Source: Oscillospiraceae bacterium (lineage in GTDB: Bacteria > Bacillota > Clostridia > Christensenellales > Aristaeellaceae). From it: a stretch of 64,000 nt of DNA. The first letter of the stretch is position 1, and every line of letters starts with the position of its first letter. The notes beneath the pieces are model-generated. The model did not search any database. It had not been told where the DNA came from and worked only from the letters and a program-made list of their open reading frames with translations. This document shows positions 54,577 through 64,000 of this stretch, one piece after another. A program made the position numbers and the translations under genes. Location of the stretch: assembly GCA_031269355.1 (NCBI GenBank), contig JAISZG010000013.1, forward strand, positions 143,156-207,155, given 5' to 3'.

Positions 54577-56001
54577 ATGAGAAAATTCGATACGAAGGTG
54601 CAATATTTAAAATATAAAGTCCTCCGTGAGGTGGCACGGTTCGAATGGAACAACCAGCTGCTGGAGAACGTGCTTAATATTCCGCAGATAATAATCCCGG
54701 GGAACACGCCTTCAATGCGATGCTGCGTTTATAAAGAACGCGCGATAGTTGGCGAACGCATCAAACTGGCGATGGGAGGAGATAAAACCAATCCTAACGT
54801 AATAGAAGTAATCGGCGTCGCCTGCGATGAATGCCCTATGGGCGGATATGAAGTAACCGGCGCGTGCCGCGGCTGCCTCGCTCATCGCTGCGAGGACGTT
54901 TGTAGGCGAGGCGCGATTTCATTCGACAGCAGCCATGCCGCTCGCATAGACAAATCGAAGTGCGTCGAGTGCGGGCAGTGCGCAAAAGTTTGTCCTTACA
55001 GCGCTATTATAAACCATAAACGTCCGTGCGAACAATCGTGCAAGGTTAAAGCAATATCAATGAGCGATACCAAAGCGGCTCAGATAGATAACAGCAAATG
55101 TATTTCCTGCGGCGCGTGCGTATATCAGTGCCCTTGGGGCGCGATCATGGATAAATCTTTTATATTGAACGCAATCGATTTTATTAAAAGAAGCGATTCA
55201 AACAAAAAATTTAAAGTTTACGCCGTCGTGGCGCCGTCGATTTCCAGCCAGTTTACACCCGCGAAATTGGGCCAGGTAATCAGCGGAATAAAGGCGCTTG
55301 GCTTTTATACGGTTGTTGAAGCTGCGCTTGGCGCGGATATGGTGGTTTGGTCTGAAGCGGCCGAGCTTGCGGAAAAAGGGTTCTTAATGAGTTCCTGCTG
55401 TCCGGCTTTTGTTGATTATATAAAAAAGATGTTTCCAGATTTAGTTCGGCACATATCTAATAATCTATCGCCGGTCGCCACAATAGCGAAATATATAAAA
55501 GAGAAAGACTCAACTTCTAAAATTATTTTTATCGGCCCATGCACCGCCAAGAAAATGGAATTCCAAACGGAGGCGGTTCGCCCATATGTCGATTGCGTAA
55601 TCACATTTGAGGAACTGCAAGCGCTATTCGACAGCAAGGGTATCGACCTGGGAAATCTTGAGGAGGACGTGCTGGACAACGCTTCTTATTACGGAAGAAT
55701 TTTCGCGAAGAGCGGCGGACTTTCAGAGGCGGTAGCGCAAGGATTGAAGGAGCGCGGCATTACGGATTTTAAGCTAAAAGCCGTTCCGTGCGACGGAATA
55801 GAGGAATGCAAGGCCGCGCTCCTCAAGGCGAAGAGAAACGCGCCCGACGGCAACTTTATCGAAGGCATGGCGTGCGTTTGCGGCTGCATCGGCGGAGCCG
55901 GATGCTTGACGCACGGAGAAAAAAACAAGCGTGAAGTAGAAAAATACGGCGCGGAAGCGCTTGAAAAAACGATTGCCGACGCGATAAGGGTCTTGAAGTA
56001 A
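54577..56001 (+). CDS. [FeFe] hydrogenase, group B-like
   Basis: Ferredoxin-linked hydrogenase of 474 aa. AGGAGG lies just before the ATG. It has 4Fe-4S sites CDECP, CRGCLAHRCEDVC, CVECGQCAKVCP, CEQSCK and CISCGACVYQCP, then the H-cluster domain with L1 MSSCCPAFVDYIK, L2 GPCTAKKMEF and L3 GMACVCGCIGGAG. In the usual group B L3 motif, G(M)ACVGGC, the second Gly is Cys here (CVCGC), an unusual extra thiol at the H-cluster. It lacks the long N-terminal 2Fe-2S domain of group A enzymes. Last gene of the redox cluster. Confidence 0.9.
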   Translation: MRKFDTKVQYLKYKVLREVARFEWNNQLLENVLNIPQIIIPGNTPSMRCCVYKERAIVGERIKLAMGGDKTNPNVIEVIGVACDECPMGGYEVTGACRGCLAHRCEDVCRRGAISFDSSHAARIDKSKCVECGQCAKVCPYSAIINHKRPCEQSCKVKAISMSDTKAAQIDNSKCISCGACVYQCPWGAIMDKSFILNAIDFIKRSDSNKKFKVYAVVAPSISSQFTPAKLGQVISGIKALGFYTVVEAALGADMVVWSEAAELAEKGFLMSSCCPAFVDYIKKMFPDLVRHISNNLSPVATIAKYIKEKDSTSKIIFIGPCTAKKMEFQTEAVRPYVDCVITFEELQALFDSKGIDLGNLEEDVLDNASYYGRIFAKSGGLSEAVAQGLKERGITDFKLKAVPCDGIEECKAALLKAKRNAPDGNFIEGMACVCGCIGGAGCLTHGEKNKREVEKYGAEALEKTIADAIRVLK

Positions 56002-56091
56002 ATGGCTAAAGGGGGGTAATACTCAGGATATTATCATAGATGGATCGGCGATGCAAACGGATAAACGGTAAGCGGTCGAATCGGCGGCATT

Positions 56092-57348
56092 CTACTTTGC
56101 GCCAAGGTAAACGTTCGTAAGGATTTTCATCGTAATCAGTGCGTTCGTATCCCAGCGATTGTCGCGGCAAGCCCAGTTCGCCATCTCCACGATTATATTG
56201 ATACGTTCGATTTTCTCGATGATTTTCCAAACCGCGTACAACGTCGCGCCGCTCAATGTATCGTTTGCCGTCATGCGGTTGATACCCGCGGCGCTTAGCG
56301 TGAAATCGCCGCGATACTCGGCTTTCGTCGCCGTGCTGCTTGTTGAGAACCCGAGCAGATTGTACCCCTCCCTTGACATCGCGGCAGCAGCGGCGTTAAT
56401 CGGTACTTTTCCGCCGATTTGTATGCCGGACGCTAACATCGCGCCCGTGCCTCCGTTGCTGTCGAATGTGAAATCGTATGACCGTTTCACCCAATGAGGG
56501 TATAGGGTTTCGCTTTTATGAATGTCGTCAATAGAAGAAATCGCGGCTTCTCCATCGTTTAGCGACCAGCCGTCTATATAGTAACCGGTGCGTTTCAGCG
56601 TGCCGCAGCCGCTGCAAGGCGTGAAGTCGCTGCCGCACGGCACGCCGTTTTGGGGCGGCGGCGGGCTACCGGAGGTTGCGTGGGCATTGCTGTATGTTAC
56701 TCGATAGTGTTTCTGCGACCAGCGCGCGAATACCTCGCGGCTGCCGTCCACCGTTGTGGAAGTGGTGAACTCGTTTCCGCTCGTCGCGTCCGAGGTGTCG
56801 TACCACCCTGAGAACGTATAGCAGTCCCTTTCCGGCGGCGATGGCAGCGAAGCCAGCGTTGTGGCGGGGCGTGTTACGGTTATTGACGCGTGGGTATTGT
56901 TCGCGCCATAGTTCAGCTTGAACGTGACGATGTACTGCAGCCCGCGCAGCCCCGCGTTGACGACCTTCGCGTCGGCGGAGATAGGATCGATATATTCAAC
57001 AAGCCCTGTGGTAGGGTCGGCGTCCGAGTCGATCGCTTCATCGGCGGTGCCACCGCCTGCGTCTTTATCGGTAAACTCCCATATACTCGTGTTGGGATTC
57101 AAGAATCGCAGGTTGAGCGTATACGGATTCTCATCGTCAATCGGAAGCTGCGGGAATGAATAGGTTCCGTCGGAGAGCGTCTCCGTCTCCGCGTAGTTCA
57201 CACCGCCGTCCGGAACGACGGTTATGCCCGGTATGGTCGGGTCTGTGCCATAATTATATCCGATAGTTGGATCATTGGGAAGCTGTATCCTGACCTTTAC
57301 TCCCGGAATACCGCTTTCCCCATCGGTAATCAATCCGTCGCGGTTCAA
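56092..57348 (-). CDS. SdrD-B / InlB-repeat surface protein, C-terminal fragment
   Basis: The 418-residue reading frame starts at a TTG only because the frame is open there; the coding sense continues upstream (GSISGKVWNDLNRDGLITDG is one SdrD-type B domain crossing the start). The domain is followed by about three InlB B-type repeats (FKLNYGANNTHASITV, FTFDSNGGTGAML, KHYRVTYSNAHATSG). It is the C-terminal third of a large surface protein whose middle and N-terminal parts are the two preceding frames. The break is a 1-base shift in a run of six T (57476-57481 on the plus strand, A-run). No sortase signal is visible. Confidence 0.65.
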   Translation of the reverse strand: MNRDGLITDGESGIPGVKVRIQLPNDPTIGYNYGTDPTIPGITVVPDGGVNYAETETLSDGTYSFPQLPIDDENPYTLNLRFLNPNTSIWEFTDKDAGGGTADEAIDSDADPTTGLVEYIDPISADAKVVNAGLRGLQYIVTFKLNYGANNTHASITVTRPATTLASLPSPPERDCYTFSGWYDTSDATSGNEFTTSTTVDGSREVFARWSQKHYRVTYSNAHATSGSPPPPQNGVPCGSDFTPCSGCGTLKRTGYYIDGWSLNDGEAAISSIDDIHKSETLYPHWVKRSYDFTFDSNGGTGAMLASGIQIGGKVPINAAAAAMSREGYNLLGFSTSSTATKAEYRGDFTLSAAGINRMTANDTLSGATLYAVWKIIEKIERINIIVEMANWACRDNRWDTNALITMKILTNVYLGAK

Positions 57349-57469
57349 ATCGTTCCAGACTTTTCCGGATATCGAACCCTGTACCAGCGAAACCGCGACG
57401 CTGCCGCCCTTAAGATATCCGCCCGCACCGCGCGTAGTTTCGCTAATTGTATCAACATAATAGTATGGA

Positions 57470-58195
57470 TTAAAAAATATTTATCTTAGCCGGATAAGTC
57501 GAAGCGTTATCGTCGGCGGCAACATATGAAAACACGATCGATTCCTGCTCGCCGGGCGTGAGCGGACTGCTGTTGTACACTTTAATCATCGTTACCTTTG
57601 ACCAGTCGGAGATCTGGTCGGCGGTTACATAGTCCGCTTCTTCCGCTTGCGCGGAGCTTGTTATCGCGTCGGTAGTATATTCGATCGAGTATCGGGGCGG
57701 TATAAATGACGGCGGCCCGTCCAGCGCCATATTCCATTCAAACGGTTTGGGCTGAAAATCCGCGCCATAGTTCATATTGGTGTGCGGCACGGGGACATAG
57801 GCTACGAATCCGCCCCCGGCGCTGGTGAACGTGCTGTTCAGGTTCAACGCGTAGTCGGCTTTGACGCCGGTGGTGAGCGGCACAACGAATGGATCGCTAT
57901 CGTCTGGATCGTAACTTTTACATACTTTCCCAGGTAAGCCGACGCACCCGTTTAGGAAAATATTCTCCGTGGCTATGATGTTAAGCAGAGCGCTGGTGCT
58001 ATATGTCGTTATGTATTCAGAATAATTATTATTTCCGTTGAGGTCAAAAATGTCCTGCGTCGCGCTATAATTGCTTGCCACCACATGAGATTCGTCGCTT
58101 GGCGCGGCGTATACAAGCTCTTTTACATTTACTATTCCTTCCTTTACCGTCGCGCGCGGAATCAACGTAAAATATAGGTCGTAACGCGGATACAA
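57470..58195 (-). CDS. Surface protein, middle fragment
   Basis: A 241-residue frame with no recognised domain, rich in Ser, Thr, Asn and Tyr (YSATQDIFDLNGNNNYSEYI). It lacks a ribosome site: the open frame extends upstream through VLRIHTTGLLGGRKDDLSLY to meet the end of the previous fragment, and ends YPAKINIF just where a single-base change in a T-run would join the next fragment. Most likely the middle of the same protein as the neighbouring fragments. Confidence 0.55.
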   Translation of the reverse strand: MYPRYDLYFTLIPRATVKEGIVNVKELVYAAPSDESHVVASNYSATQDIFDLNGNNNYSEYITTYSTSALLNIIATENIFLNGCVGLPGKVCKSYDPDDSDPFVVPLTTGVKADYALNLNSTFTSAGGGFVAYVPVPHTNMNYGADFQPKPFEWNMALDGPPSFIPPRYSIEYTTDAITSSAQAEEADYVTADQISDWSKVTMIKVYNSSPLTPGEQESIVFSYVAADDNASTYPAKINIF

Positions 58196-58275
58196 GGAGA
58201 GGTCGTCTTTTCGACCGCCGAGGAGACCGGTCGTATGAATGCGCAGAACCCTTCGACCGCTGTCGCCATCAACGC

Positions 58276-59964
58276 TTATCGGACCCTCCGTGCGCCGAGG
58301 ACGCTCGAGCCGCTTTGGGTAATTGTGAGCGAGTCCTGCTTTATATCCATATCGGGCGGAATGAGGATGAACATATCCGGCTTGTTAATGAGCAGAAGCG
58401 GCATATGAATTATGTAGTCAAATACAGTCAACTGAACGCTGACTTTAATCTCGTCGCCCGCAGCGAATATATAGGAACCATCCGTATTCGCGGCTACGCT
58501 GAAAATTAAACGCAAAGAGACGGTGGGCTGACTGACGTTTGTGATTACGTTGAATTCTTGGGGACCATCTCCGTCCGGAACAGTTGATTTTATCGTGACA
58601 TGTGTCGTATAAGAGTGAACGCCCGGCTGCTCGCTTGCGTCAAGGCTTCCCCAAAAGGGGCTGCCCCAAGCGGTTTCCGAGAAGAACTGCTGATATCCTA
58701 GCGGGAACGGTCCGACGTCCGCTTCGGCCCACTCAACCGTGTCGCCTTCCTGCAGCCCAAGCGCGATTGGCGAGAACACCAGAATCGGATCCGTATAAGT
58801 TTGGTAAGCACCCTTATTAACCACGGTGAACGTTTCGCCAGGCTTGTTCCATAACCCATATTTGACTGTGAAATCACGGCCGCTGGTCGCGGGATTCGCC
58901 TCGACCGGAAATGAGAACGCGCGTATGTGCAGCTGTTCGGGGAAATCATATCGGATGGTCTGACCATCGATAGCGTTGGGATTGTAATTCATGAATCTTG
59001 GACTATTCATTACAGTCAGACCCGGCATAGCGGACACGCCCGCCGCCCATGTCCGATTTTCTATGACCAGGCGATTAGGCGTCGAGGTAATCAACGTGAG
59101 CGTATATGACGAGGGCGGTATGTCGATTTCGGTGTCGTCATACATCGTCGCTTTAGCGCTTTCATAGACTTTGTACTCACCATTTGCGACGCCGGTGTCA
59201 GCGGGAAACTTTAAGCAAATTCCCATACCCGCGATCTGTTGAGCGCCATAATAAAATCTCACCTCGTGGTTGGCCTCATCCGCGACGATGCTGGCGCCGT
59301 TACCGCCCGGGCCAACGTATATCGAGCTTCCGGAGGGCACGGTTCCGTTTGGTTTTATATTATATTTGACGCCCTCGAGAACGGCTTGATCCGGGTATTT
59401 GAAGGTGACGACCGCGCTTTTGGGGACGAACGGATATGTGTTTAGGAGGGCGCTACCGTTGCCCGAGCATTCTATAGCTTCTCGCGCTATCTTTCTGCTA
59501 TTGACGCCCATATAGAAATATAAACTGAAATTTTTGATCATACTTGCTTGAACGGCGAGCTCGCTCTGTACATTTATAGCCGGGTCTCCGTAGGATAAAG
59601 TAGTTACGATTGGCTGCTTCAATTGGACGTTTTGCGCGTAAAGACGGTATCGGTCAACCTGCAGGGAAATATCAATGCTGATGGCGCCCAAATTGTCTGA
59701 TAATGTGTAAACAATTTCGCCAAACCGCGCCGGTTGACCAGCGCTGTCCTTGTGAATCGGCGCGTCGATCACCCCTGTTATAAGCCCTTGAAATTCTTCC
59801 GGAATTGCGCCGCCGTTCATGCCCGGGTATTCCAGTATATTTAAACCTTCGGGTATTTTGATTCTAAGCTGCTTGTTCTGAACGCCGGCTAAGTTTGTGG
59901 CGGTAACTCTCAGCGACTGAGGCGTTTCAAGCACAATTGTCGCCGCCGTTTGCGATCCGCCCAA
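58276..59964 (-). CDS. Surface protein, N-terminal fragment (DUF11/adhesin-like)
   Basis: A 562-residue frame, beta-rich with repeated bacterial-adhesin-like segments (TPQSLRVTATNLAGVQNKQL, GLNILEYPGMNGGAIPEEFQ, QFFSETAWGSPFW). The start at 59964 is a TTG with no ribosome site. The open frame continues upstream to a stop just past AAAATTATACCCC, where a 1-base shift at the A7 or C4 run would connect it to the short frame 59993-60181. Its 3' end (58276) is also a frame break. Parent protein about 1,350 residues. Function unknown; extracellular location presumed. Confidence 0.6.
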   Translation of the reverse strand: MGGSQTAATIVLETPQSLRVTATNLAGVQNKQLRIKIPEGLNILEYPGMNGGAIPEEFQGLITGVIDAPIHKDSAGQPARFGEIVYTLSDNLGAISIDISLQVDRYRLYAQNVQLKQPIVTTLSYGDPAINVQSELAVQASMIKNFSLYFYMGVNSRKIAREAIECSGNGSALLNTYPFVPKSAVVTFKYPDQAVLEGVKYNIKPNGTVPSGSSIYVGPGGNGASIVADEANHEVRFYYGAQQIAGMGICLKFPADTGVANGEYKVYESAKATMYDDTEIDIPPSSYTLTLITSTPNRLVIENRTWAAGVSAMPGLTVMNSPRFMNYNPNAIDGQTIRYDFPEQLHIRAFSFPVEANPATSGRDFTVKYGLWNKPGETFTVVNKGAYQTYTDPILVFSPIALGLQEGDTVEWAEADVGPFPLGYQQFFSETAWGSPFWGSLDASEQPGVHSYTTHVTIKSTVPDGDGPQEFNVITNVSQPTVSLRLIFSVAANTDGSYIFAAGDEIKVSVQLTVFDYIIHMPLLLINKPDMFILIPPDMDIKQDSLTITQSGSSVLGARRVR

Positions 59965-59992
59965 TGTGGCGGTAAGCGTTGGTTCGTTTACC

Positions 59993-60181
59993 TTAGCGCT
60001 TATAAGTATTTTTTTGGGGTATAATTTTTATATTTTTATTATAATTTGTTTTGCTATTGTCGCCTATCGCGCTGGCGCGCCGTTCGGCGGTCGTATTTTC
60101 GACCGTACATTTGCCGGCGGCATTGCGGCGCTGAGCCGTGACTGCGGCGGTTGGATCTTTAGCAAACGATTTACAAGGCAT
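59993..60181 (-). pseudogene. Probable 5' end of the broken surface-protein gene
   Basis: A 62-codon frame begins MPCKSFAKDPTAAVTAQRRN after GGAAGGAATAACGCC, a good ribosome site, and ends NIKIIPQKNTYKR at a stop. Losing one base in the CCCCAAAAAAA tract joins it in frame to ILISAKVNEPTLTATLGGS, the start of the next fragment. No signal peptide is evident, which is odd for a surface protein. Confidence 0.45.
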
Positions 60182-60424
60182 GGCGTTATTCCTTCCTTAT
60201 CTGTGCAATGCCCATATTTCGGAGCTCGCGGACTGGTTTGCCGATTGGTTCCATTCTATGCGTGAGCAATATAGTTGTGCGGTGCCGCGCGCGATGAAGC
60301 AAAAAAGTTTATATAATAATTATAATAAAAAAGTTTATCGGCATAAATGCGCGCAAACGAGAGCAATAGAGAGATCGAATGCGATTGAATCGATATTTCG
60401 GCCGAATTACCAATATTTTGCGAC

Positions 60425-60453
60425 TTGAAATTCATTCGTATCGCGTGTATATT
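60425..60453 (+). promoter_or_regulatory. Sigma-A promoter of groESL
   Basis: TTGAAA (60425-60430) and TATATT (60448-60453) are separated by 17 bases, immediately upstream of the CIRCE element. The rest of 60182-60424 holds no gene I can support. Confidence 0.8.
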
Positions 60454-60464
60454 GTCCATGGTCG

Positions 60465-60491
60465 TTAGCACTCATTGAACGAGAGTGCTAA
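60465..60491 (+). promoter_or_regulatory. CIRCE element (HrcA operator)
   Basis: TTAGCACTC-N9-GAGTGCTAA, a perfect match to the CIRCE consensus, just downstream of the groES promoter. HrcA repression of groESL is expected. Confidence 0.97.
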
Positions 60492-60539
60492 CAATCGGAA
60501 CGGTCGATCGCAAGGCTCGAACGTTTCTGCACAATAAGA

Positions 60540-60600
60540 ACTGCGGCGGGTGTGGGGCGAGGCCCTACCTCGATCGTCGCGGCGAGGCAGAGCCTCGCAC
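60540..60600. repeat. Dispersed GC-rich intergenic repeat, copy 5 (inverted)
   Basis: GCGGCGGGTGTGGGGCGAGG ... GGCAGAGCCTCGCAC is the reverse complement of the family found at 11.7 and 17.6-18.5 kb. It lies in the groES leader. Confidence 0.65.
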
Positions 60601-60623
60601 AAAAAGAATAGGAGGAGCGCATC

Positions 60624-60908
60624 ATGAACGTGAAGCCCTTGGGCGATCGTGTAGTGATCAAAAACATCGAAGCTGGAGAGACCACGAAAGGCGGTATCTT
60701 TCTGGCGAATACGGCTAAAGAAAAGCCCCAGATGGCGGAGGTAATCGCAGTGGGTCCCGGCGGCAACGTGGACGGCAAAGAGATAACGATGCATGTAACG
60801 CCCGGCCAGAAGGTTATCTATTCGAAGTACGCGGGCACCGAGGTTAAGATCGACGCTGAAGAAATCATAATCGTTCGCCAGAGCGATATTCTGGCGGTCG
60901 TAGAGTAA
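60624..60908 (+). CDS. groES: Co-chaperonin GroES
   Basis: Lid of the GroEL chamber (94 aa). Start MNVKPLGDRVVIKNIEAGET follows AGGAGGAG. Mobile-loop region EAGETTKGGIFLANTAKEKP is present, with the usual beta-barrel thereafter (GNVDGKEITMHVTPGQKVIY). First gene of groESL, under CIRCE control. Confidence 0.98.
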   Translation: MNVKPLGDRVVIKNIEAGETTKGGIFLANTAKEKPQMAEVIAVGPGGNVDGKEITMHVTPGQKVIYSKYAGTEVKIDAEEIIIVRQSDILAVVE

Positions 60909-62549
<1,641 letters not shown>

Positions 62550-62582
62550 TTTGAGCGAAAGCTCTGATAATGTATGATAGTA

Positions 62583-62636
62583 CGAAGGGGCGCGTGGAGC
62601 TATCGAATCCCGCCCCCTTCGCGTCGTTGTTTTTTT
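62583..62636 (+). terminator. Rho-independent terminator of groESL
   Basis: Stem CGAAGGGG / CCCCTTCG with a long loop and a run of seven T a few bases later. Confidence 0.75.
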
Positions 62637-62647
62637 GAACGGCAAGC

Positions 62648-63262
62648 TTACTCCGCCCAAGTTATTCCCGCTTCGCTCATGGAGCTGATGCGCGCTAGCG
62701 AAAATATCGGTCGGCCAAGCGAATCCAGTTTAGAGCGGCCGGGCTGAAATGTTTTTTCTATAACTATACCTATGCCCGCAAGCGACGCCCCCGCCTGTTC
62801 TATCAATCGGCATGCGCCAAGCGCTGCTTCTCCCATCGCGAGAAAATCGTCTATAAACAAAACGCGCGCGCCAGGCATAAGAAACGCTTTTGATACTGAT
62901 AATTCATATGATGTTCCTTTTGTAAATGATTGAACGTTCGTCTCGTATAGCTCGGCTTGAGTGATGCGCGAGGCTTGCTTCTTGCAAATAACCAGCGGAA
63001 CTTCCAGCGCAAGCGCGGCCTGACCGGCAGGCACGATGCCGGAGCTTTCGATTGTGAGAACTATATCGGGGTGGAATAAATGAAACCGCGCGGCGAACGC
63101 GGCTCCTATATCGCGCATTAATTTCATATCAATTTGCTGATTCAGAAACGAATCCACCCTCAGCACACCGCCCGGCAATACCGCGCCGTTTTCGAGTATG
63201 CGTCGTTTTAATTCGGCTATTATTGTATCAGATCGCGTCGCCGCGAATATGATTTCTTTCAT
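62648..63262 (-). CDS. xpt: Xanthine phosphoribosyltransferase
   Basis: Purine salvage enzyme converting xanthine and PRPP to XMP. The 204 residues show LKRRILENGAVLPGGVLRVD, SFLNQQIDMKLM and the PRPP-binding VLFIDDFLAMGEAALG. AAAGGCG precedes the ATG. The N-terminus is about 15 residues longer than in Bacillus Xpt. No purine riboswitch fits in the 58-base gap upstream. Confidence 0.95.
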   Translation of the reverse strand: MKEIIFAATRSDTIIAELKRRILENGAVLPGGVLRVDSFLNQQIDMKLMRDIGAAFAARFHLFHPDIVLTIESSGIVPAGQAALALEVPLVICKKQASRITQAELYETNVQSFTKGTSYELSVSKAFLMPGARVLFIDDFLAMGEAALGACRLIEQAGASLAGIGIVIEKTFQPGRSKLDSLGRPIFSLARISSMSEAGITWAE

Positions 63263-63320
63263 TCTGCGCCTTTCTAACCTATATATGGTAAATTATGGGA
63301 ACCAATCATTTTAATATGCG

Positions 63321-63839
63321 TCAATCACTTTTGTACTGTTCTTCCAGGGTGCGGCGCAGCGCCGCCCACGCGGCAAGCTTTGATTCGTACGGAGCCGTAT
63401 TTGCCGGGCTTGTCGAGGGCATAAGCGTGCGCGGAATATCGCGGCTAGCGGGTGGCAGCTCGCATTTGCCGAACAGTTCCGCAGCTTTCGTGCCGTTAAG
63501 GAATACATGGCGGATTCCGGGATATTTTGCGAGAAGCGACGGAATATCGTTGAGCCGCGCTTCGCGGATCGTATGATCCGCGCTACCTTGGCGGATGCAT
63601 GCTCGCGCGGCGTCCCACAGCGCTATACGTTTCGCGTAAAGAAACGCGTAGCGCGACGGATAATCCGTCAGCGGTTCGCAACCCCATAGGTCGGCGAGTA
63701 TGCGCCAGAACGCGTTGCGTGGATGCGCGTAATACGCATTGGCGGCCAGCGACGCGGCTCCGGGCATACTGCCCAGTATCAGCGCGCGGGCGTCGTACGC
63801 GGCGATATAGGGGAATGAGACGCAGGCTGATTGATCCAT
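63321..63839 (-). CDS. DNA-deoxyinosine (hypoxanthine) glycosylase, UDG family 6
   Basis: Base-excision repair glycosylase of about 172 aa. The start MDQSACVSFPYIAAYDARAL is taken by homology; the open frame extends upstream into repeats. Motifs are ALILGSMPGAASLAANAYYA, HPRNAFWRILADLWG, HVFLNGTKAAELF and LMPSTSPAN, as in the TIGR04274-type hypoxanthine-DNA glycosylases. It lies 58 bases upstream of xpt on the same strand; both handle purines, but a link is only inferred. Confidence 0.9.
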   Translation of the reverse strand: MDQSACVSFPYIAAYDARALILGSMPGAASLAANAYYAHPRNAFWRILADLWGCEPLTDYPSRYAFLYAKRIALWDAARACIRQGSADHTIREARLNDIPSLLAKYPGIRHVFLNGTKAAELFGKCELPPASRDIPRTLMPSTSPANTAPYESKLAAWAALRRTLEEQYKSD

Positions 63840-63882
63840 GGCGATAAGTATATCTCGTTCGCGTGATTTGCGCAATATAAGC

Positions 63883-64000
63883 GTAGCAAGCGAAGCCGAA
63901 GGCGCAGCGCAGCCTAGCTGTAGCTTACTCAAAAAAACTCCGCAGGAGTTTTCTCCTCTCGTAGCAAGCGAAGCCGAAGGCGCAGCGCAGCCTAGCTGTA
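63883..64000. repeat. Direct 40-bp repeat, 78-bp period, at the window edge
   Basis: The same 40 bases (start GTAGCAAGCGAAGCCGAAGG) occur at 63883-63922 and 63961-64000. The 38-base spacer contains a terminator-like hairpin. Only two copies are visible; the array may continue beyond the window. Confidence 0.8.
63934..63952. terminator. Hairpin inside the terminal repeat unit
   Basis: AAAACTCC-GCA-GGAGTTTT, a perfect 8-bp stem with T-runs on both sides, so it could terminate in either direction. Confidence 0.7.

Noticed and set aside
59966..60265. Plus-strand 99-codon frame with a hydrophobic N-terminus
   Set aside because: It is antisense to the 5' end of the broken surface gene; its hydrophobicity comes from AT-rich complement, and the ribosome site is better on the minus strand.
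63263..63320. Purine riboswitch before xpt
   Set aside because: The gap is only 58 bases and lacks the aptamer core.
63883..64000. CRISPR array
   Set aside because: Only two 40-bp copies; the spacer is a terminator hairpin and no cas genes are present.

Overview
The window comes from an endospore-forming, Gram-positive anaerobe, most likely a member of Clostridia of moderate-to-high GC. It carries the CtsR/McsA/McsB/ClpC stress operon, the spoIIAA-spoIIAB-sigF operon behind a consensus sigma-H promoter, spoIIR, sleB-ypeB, a CIRCE-controlled groESL operon, Rex, a bifunctional AdhE and two [FeFe]-hydrogenase-type proteins. Both family-5 solute-binding proteins have plain signal peptides with no lipobox cysteine. 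No tRNA, rRNA, CRISPR array, transposase or prophage was seen.

Layout, left to right. 1-5.3 kb: oligopeptide-type ABC importer (oppC cut by the window edge, oppB, a very large binding protein) and a small membrane protein. 5.4-10 kb: ctsR-mcsA-mcsB-clpC with a CtsR box. 10-12.6 kb: rpsB-tsf-pyrH. 12.9-19.5 kb: a D,D-carboxypeptidase, an orphan binding protein, and the spore genes sleB-ypeB and spoIIR. 19.5-26.2 kb: a binding-protein-like lipid-free secreted protein, then three consecutive genes for surface or spore-coat-like proteins (beta-helix/InlB repeat, Lys/Ala-rich, BclA-like head), a secreted beta-helix protein and a ThuA-like protein. 26.3-27.8 kb: spoIIA operon. 27.9-32.4 kb: MATE pump, ABC transporter and CapA-like protein. 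32.8-36 kb: MntR-like regulator, long HPF, an MFS transporter and a radical SAM protein. 36.2-41.6 kb: a 46-residue leader ORF with competing hairpins, followed by two ABC exporters flanking a DUF1854 protein. 41.7-43 kb: rmuC. 43.2-46 kb: a collagen-like/beta-helix gene with a damaged or recoded 5' end and an XRE regulator. 46.2-56 kb: LysR, then rex, adhE, a phosphotransferase, a 2Fe-2S protein, a PAS-linked sensory hydrogenase, a PP2C phosphatase and a group-B-like hydrogenase, all in one direction. 56-60.2 kb: one giant surface-protein gene broken into pieces by single-base frameshifts. 60.4-62.6 kb: groES-groEL. 62.6-64 kb: xpt, a family-6 DNA glycosylase, and the start of a 78-bp-period repeat at the window edge.

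The most interesting items are: (1) the leader-ORF/attenuator arrangement in front of the double ABC transporter, which looks like ribosome-mediated attenuation as known for BmrB/BmrCD; (2) the NAD(H)/H2 regulatory cluster rex-adhE-hydS-PP2C-hydB; (3) the OppC permease carrying about 280 extra extracytoplasmic residues made of repeats; (4) the 20.8-23.3 kb surface-protein trio; (5) two surface genes interrupted by a stop or by frameshifts at homopolymers; and (6) a dispersed GC-rich intergenic repeat present in at least five copies.
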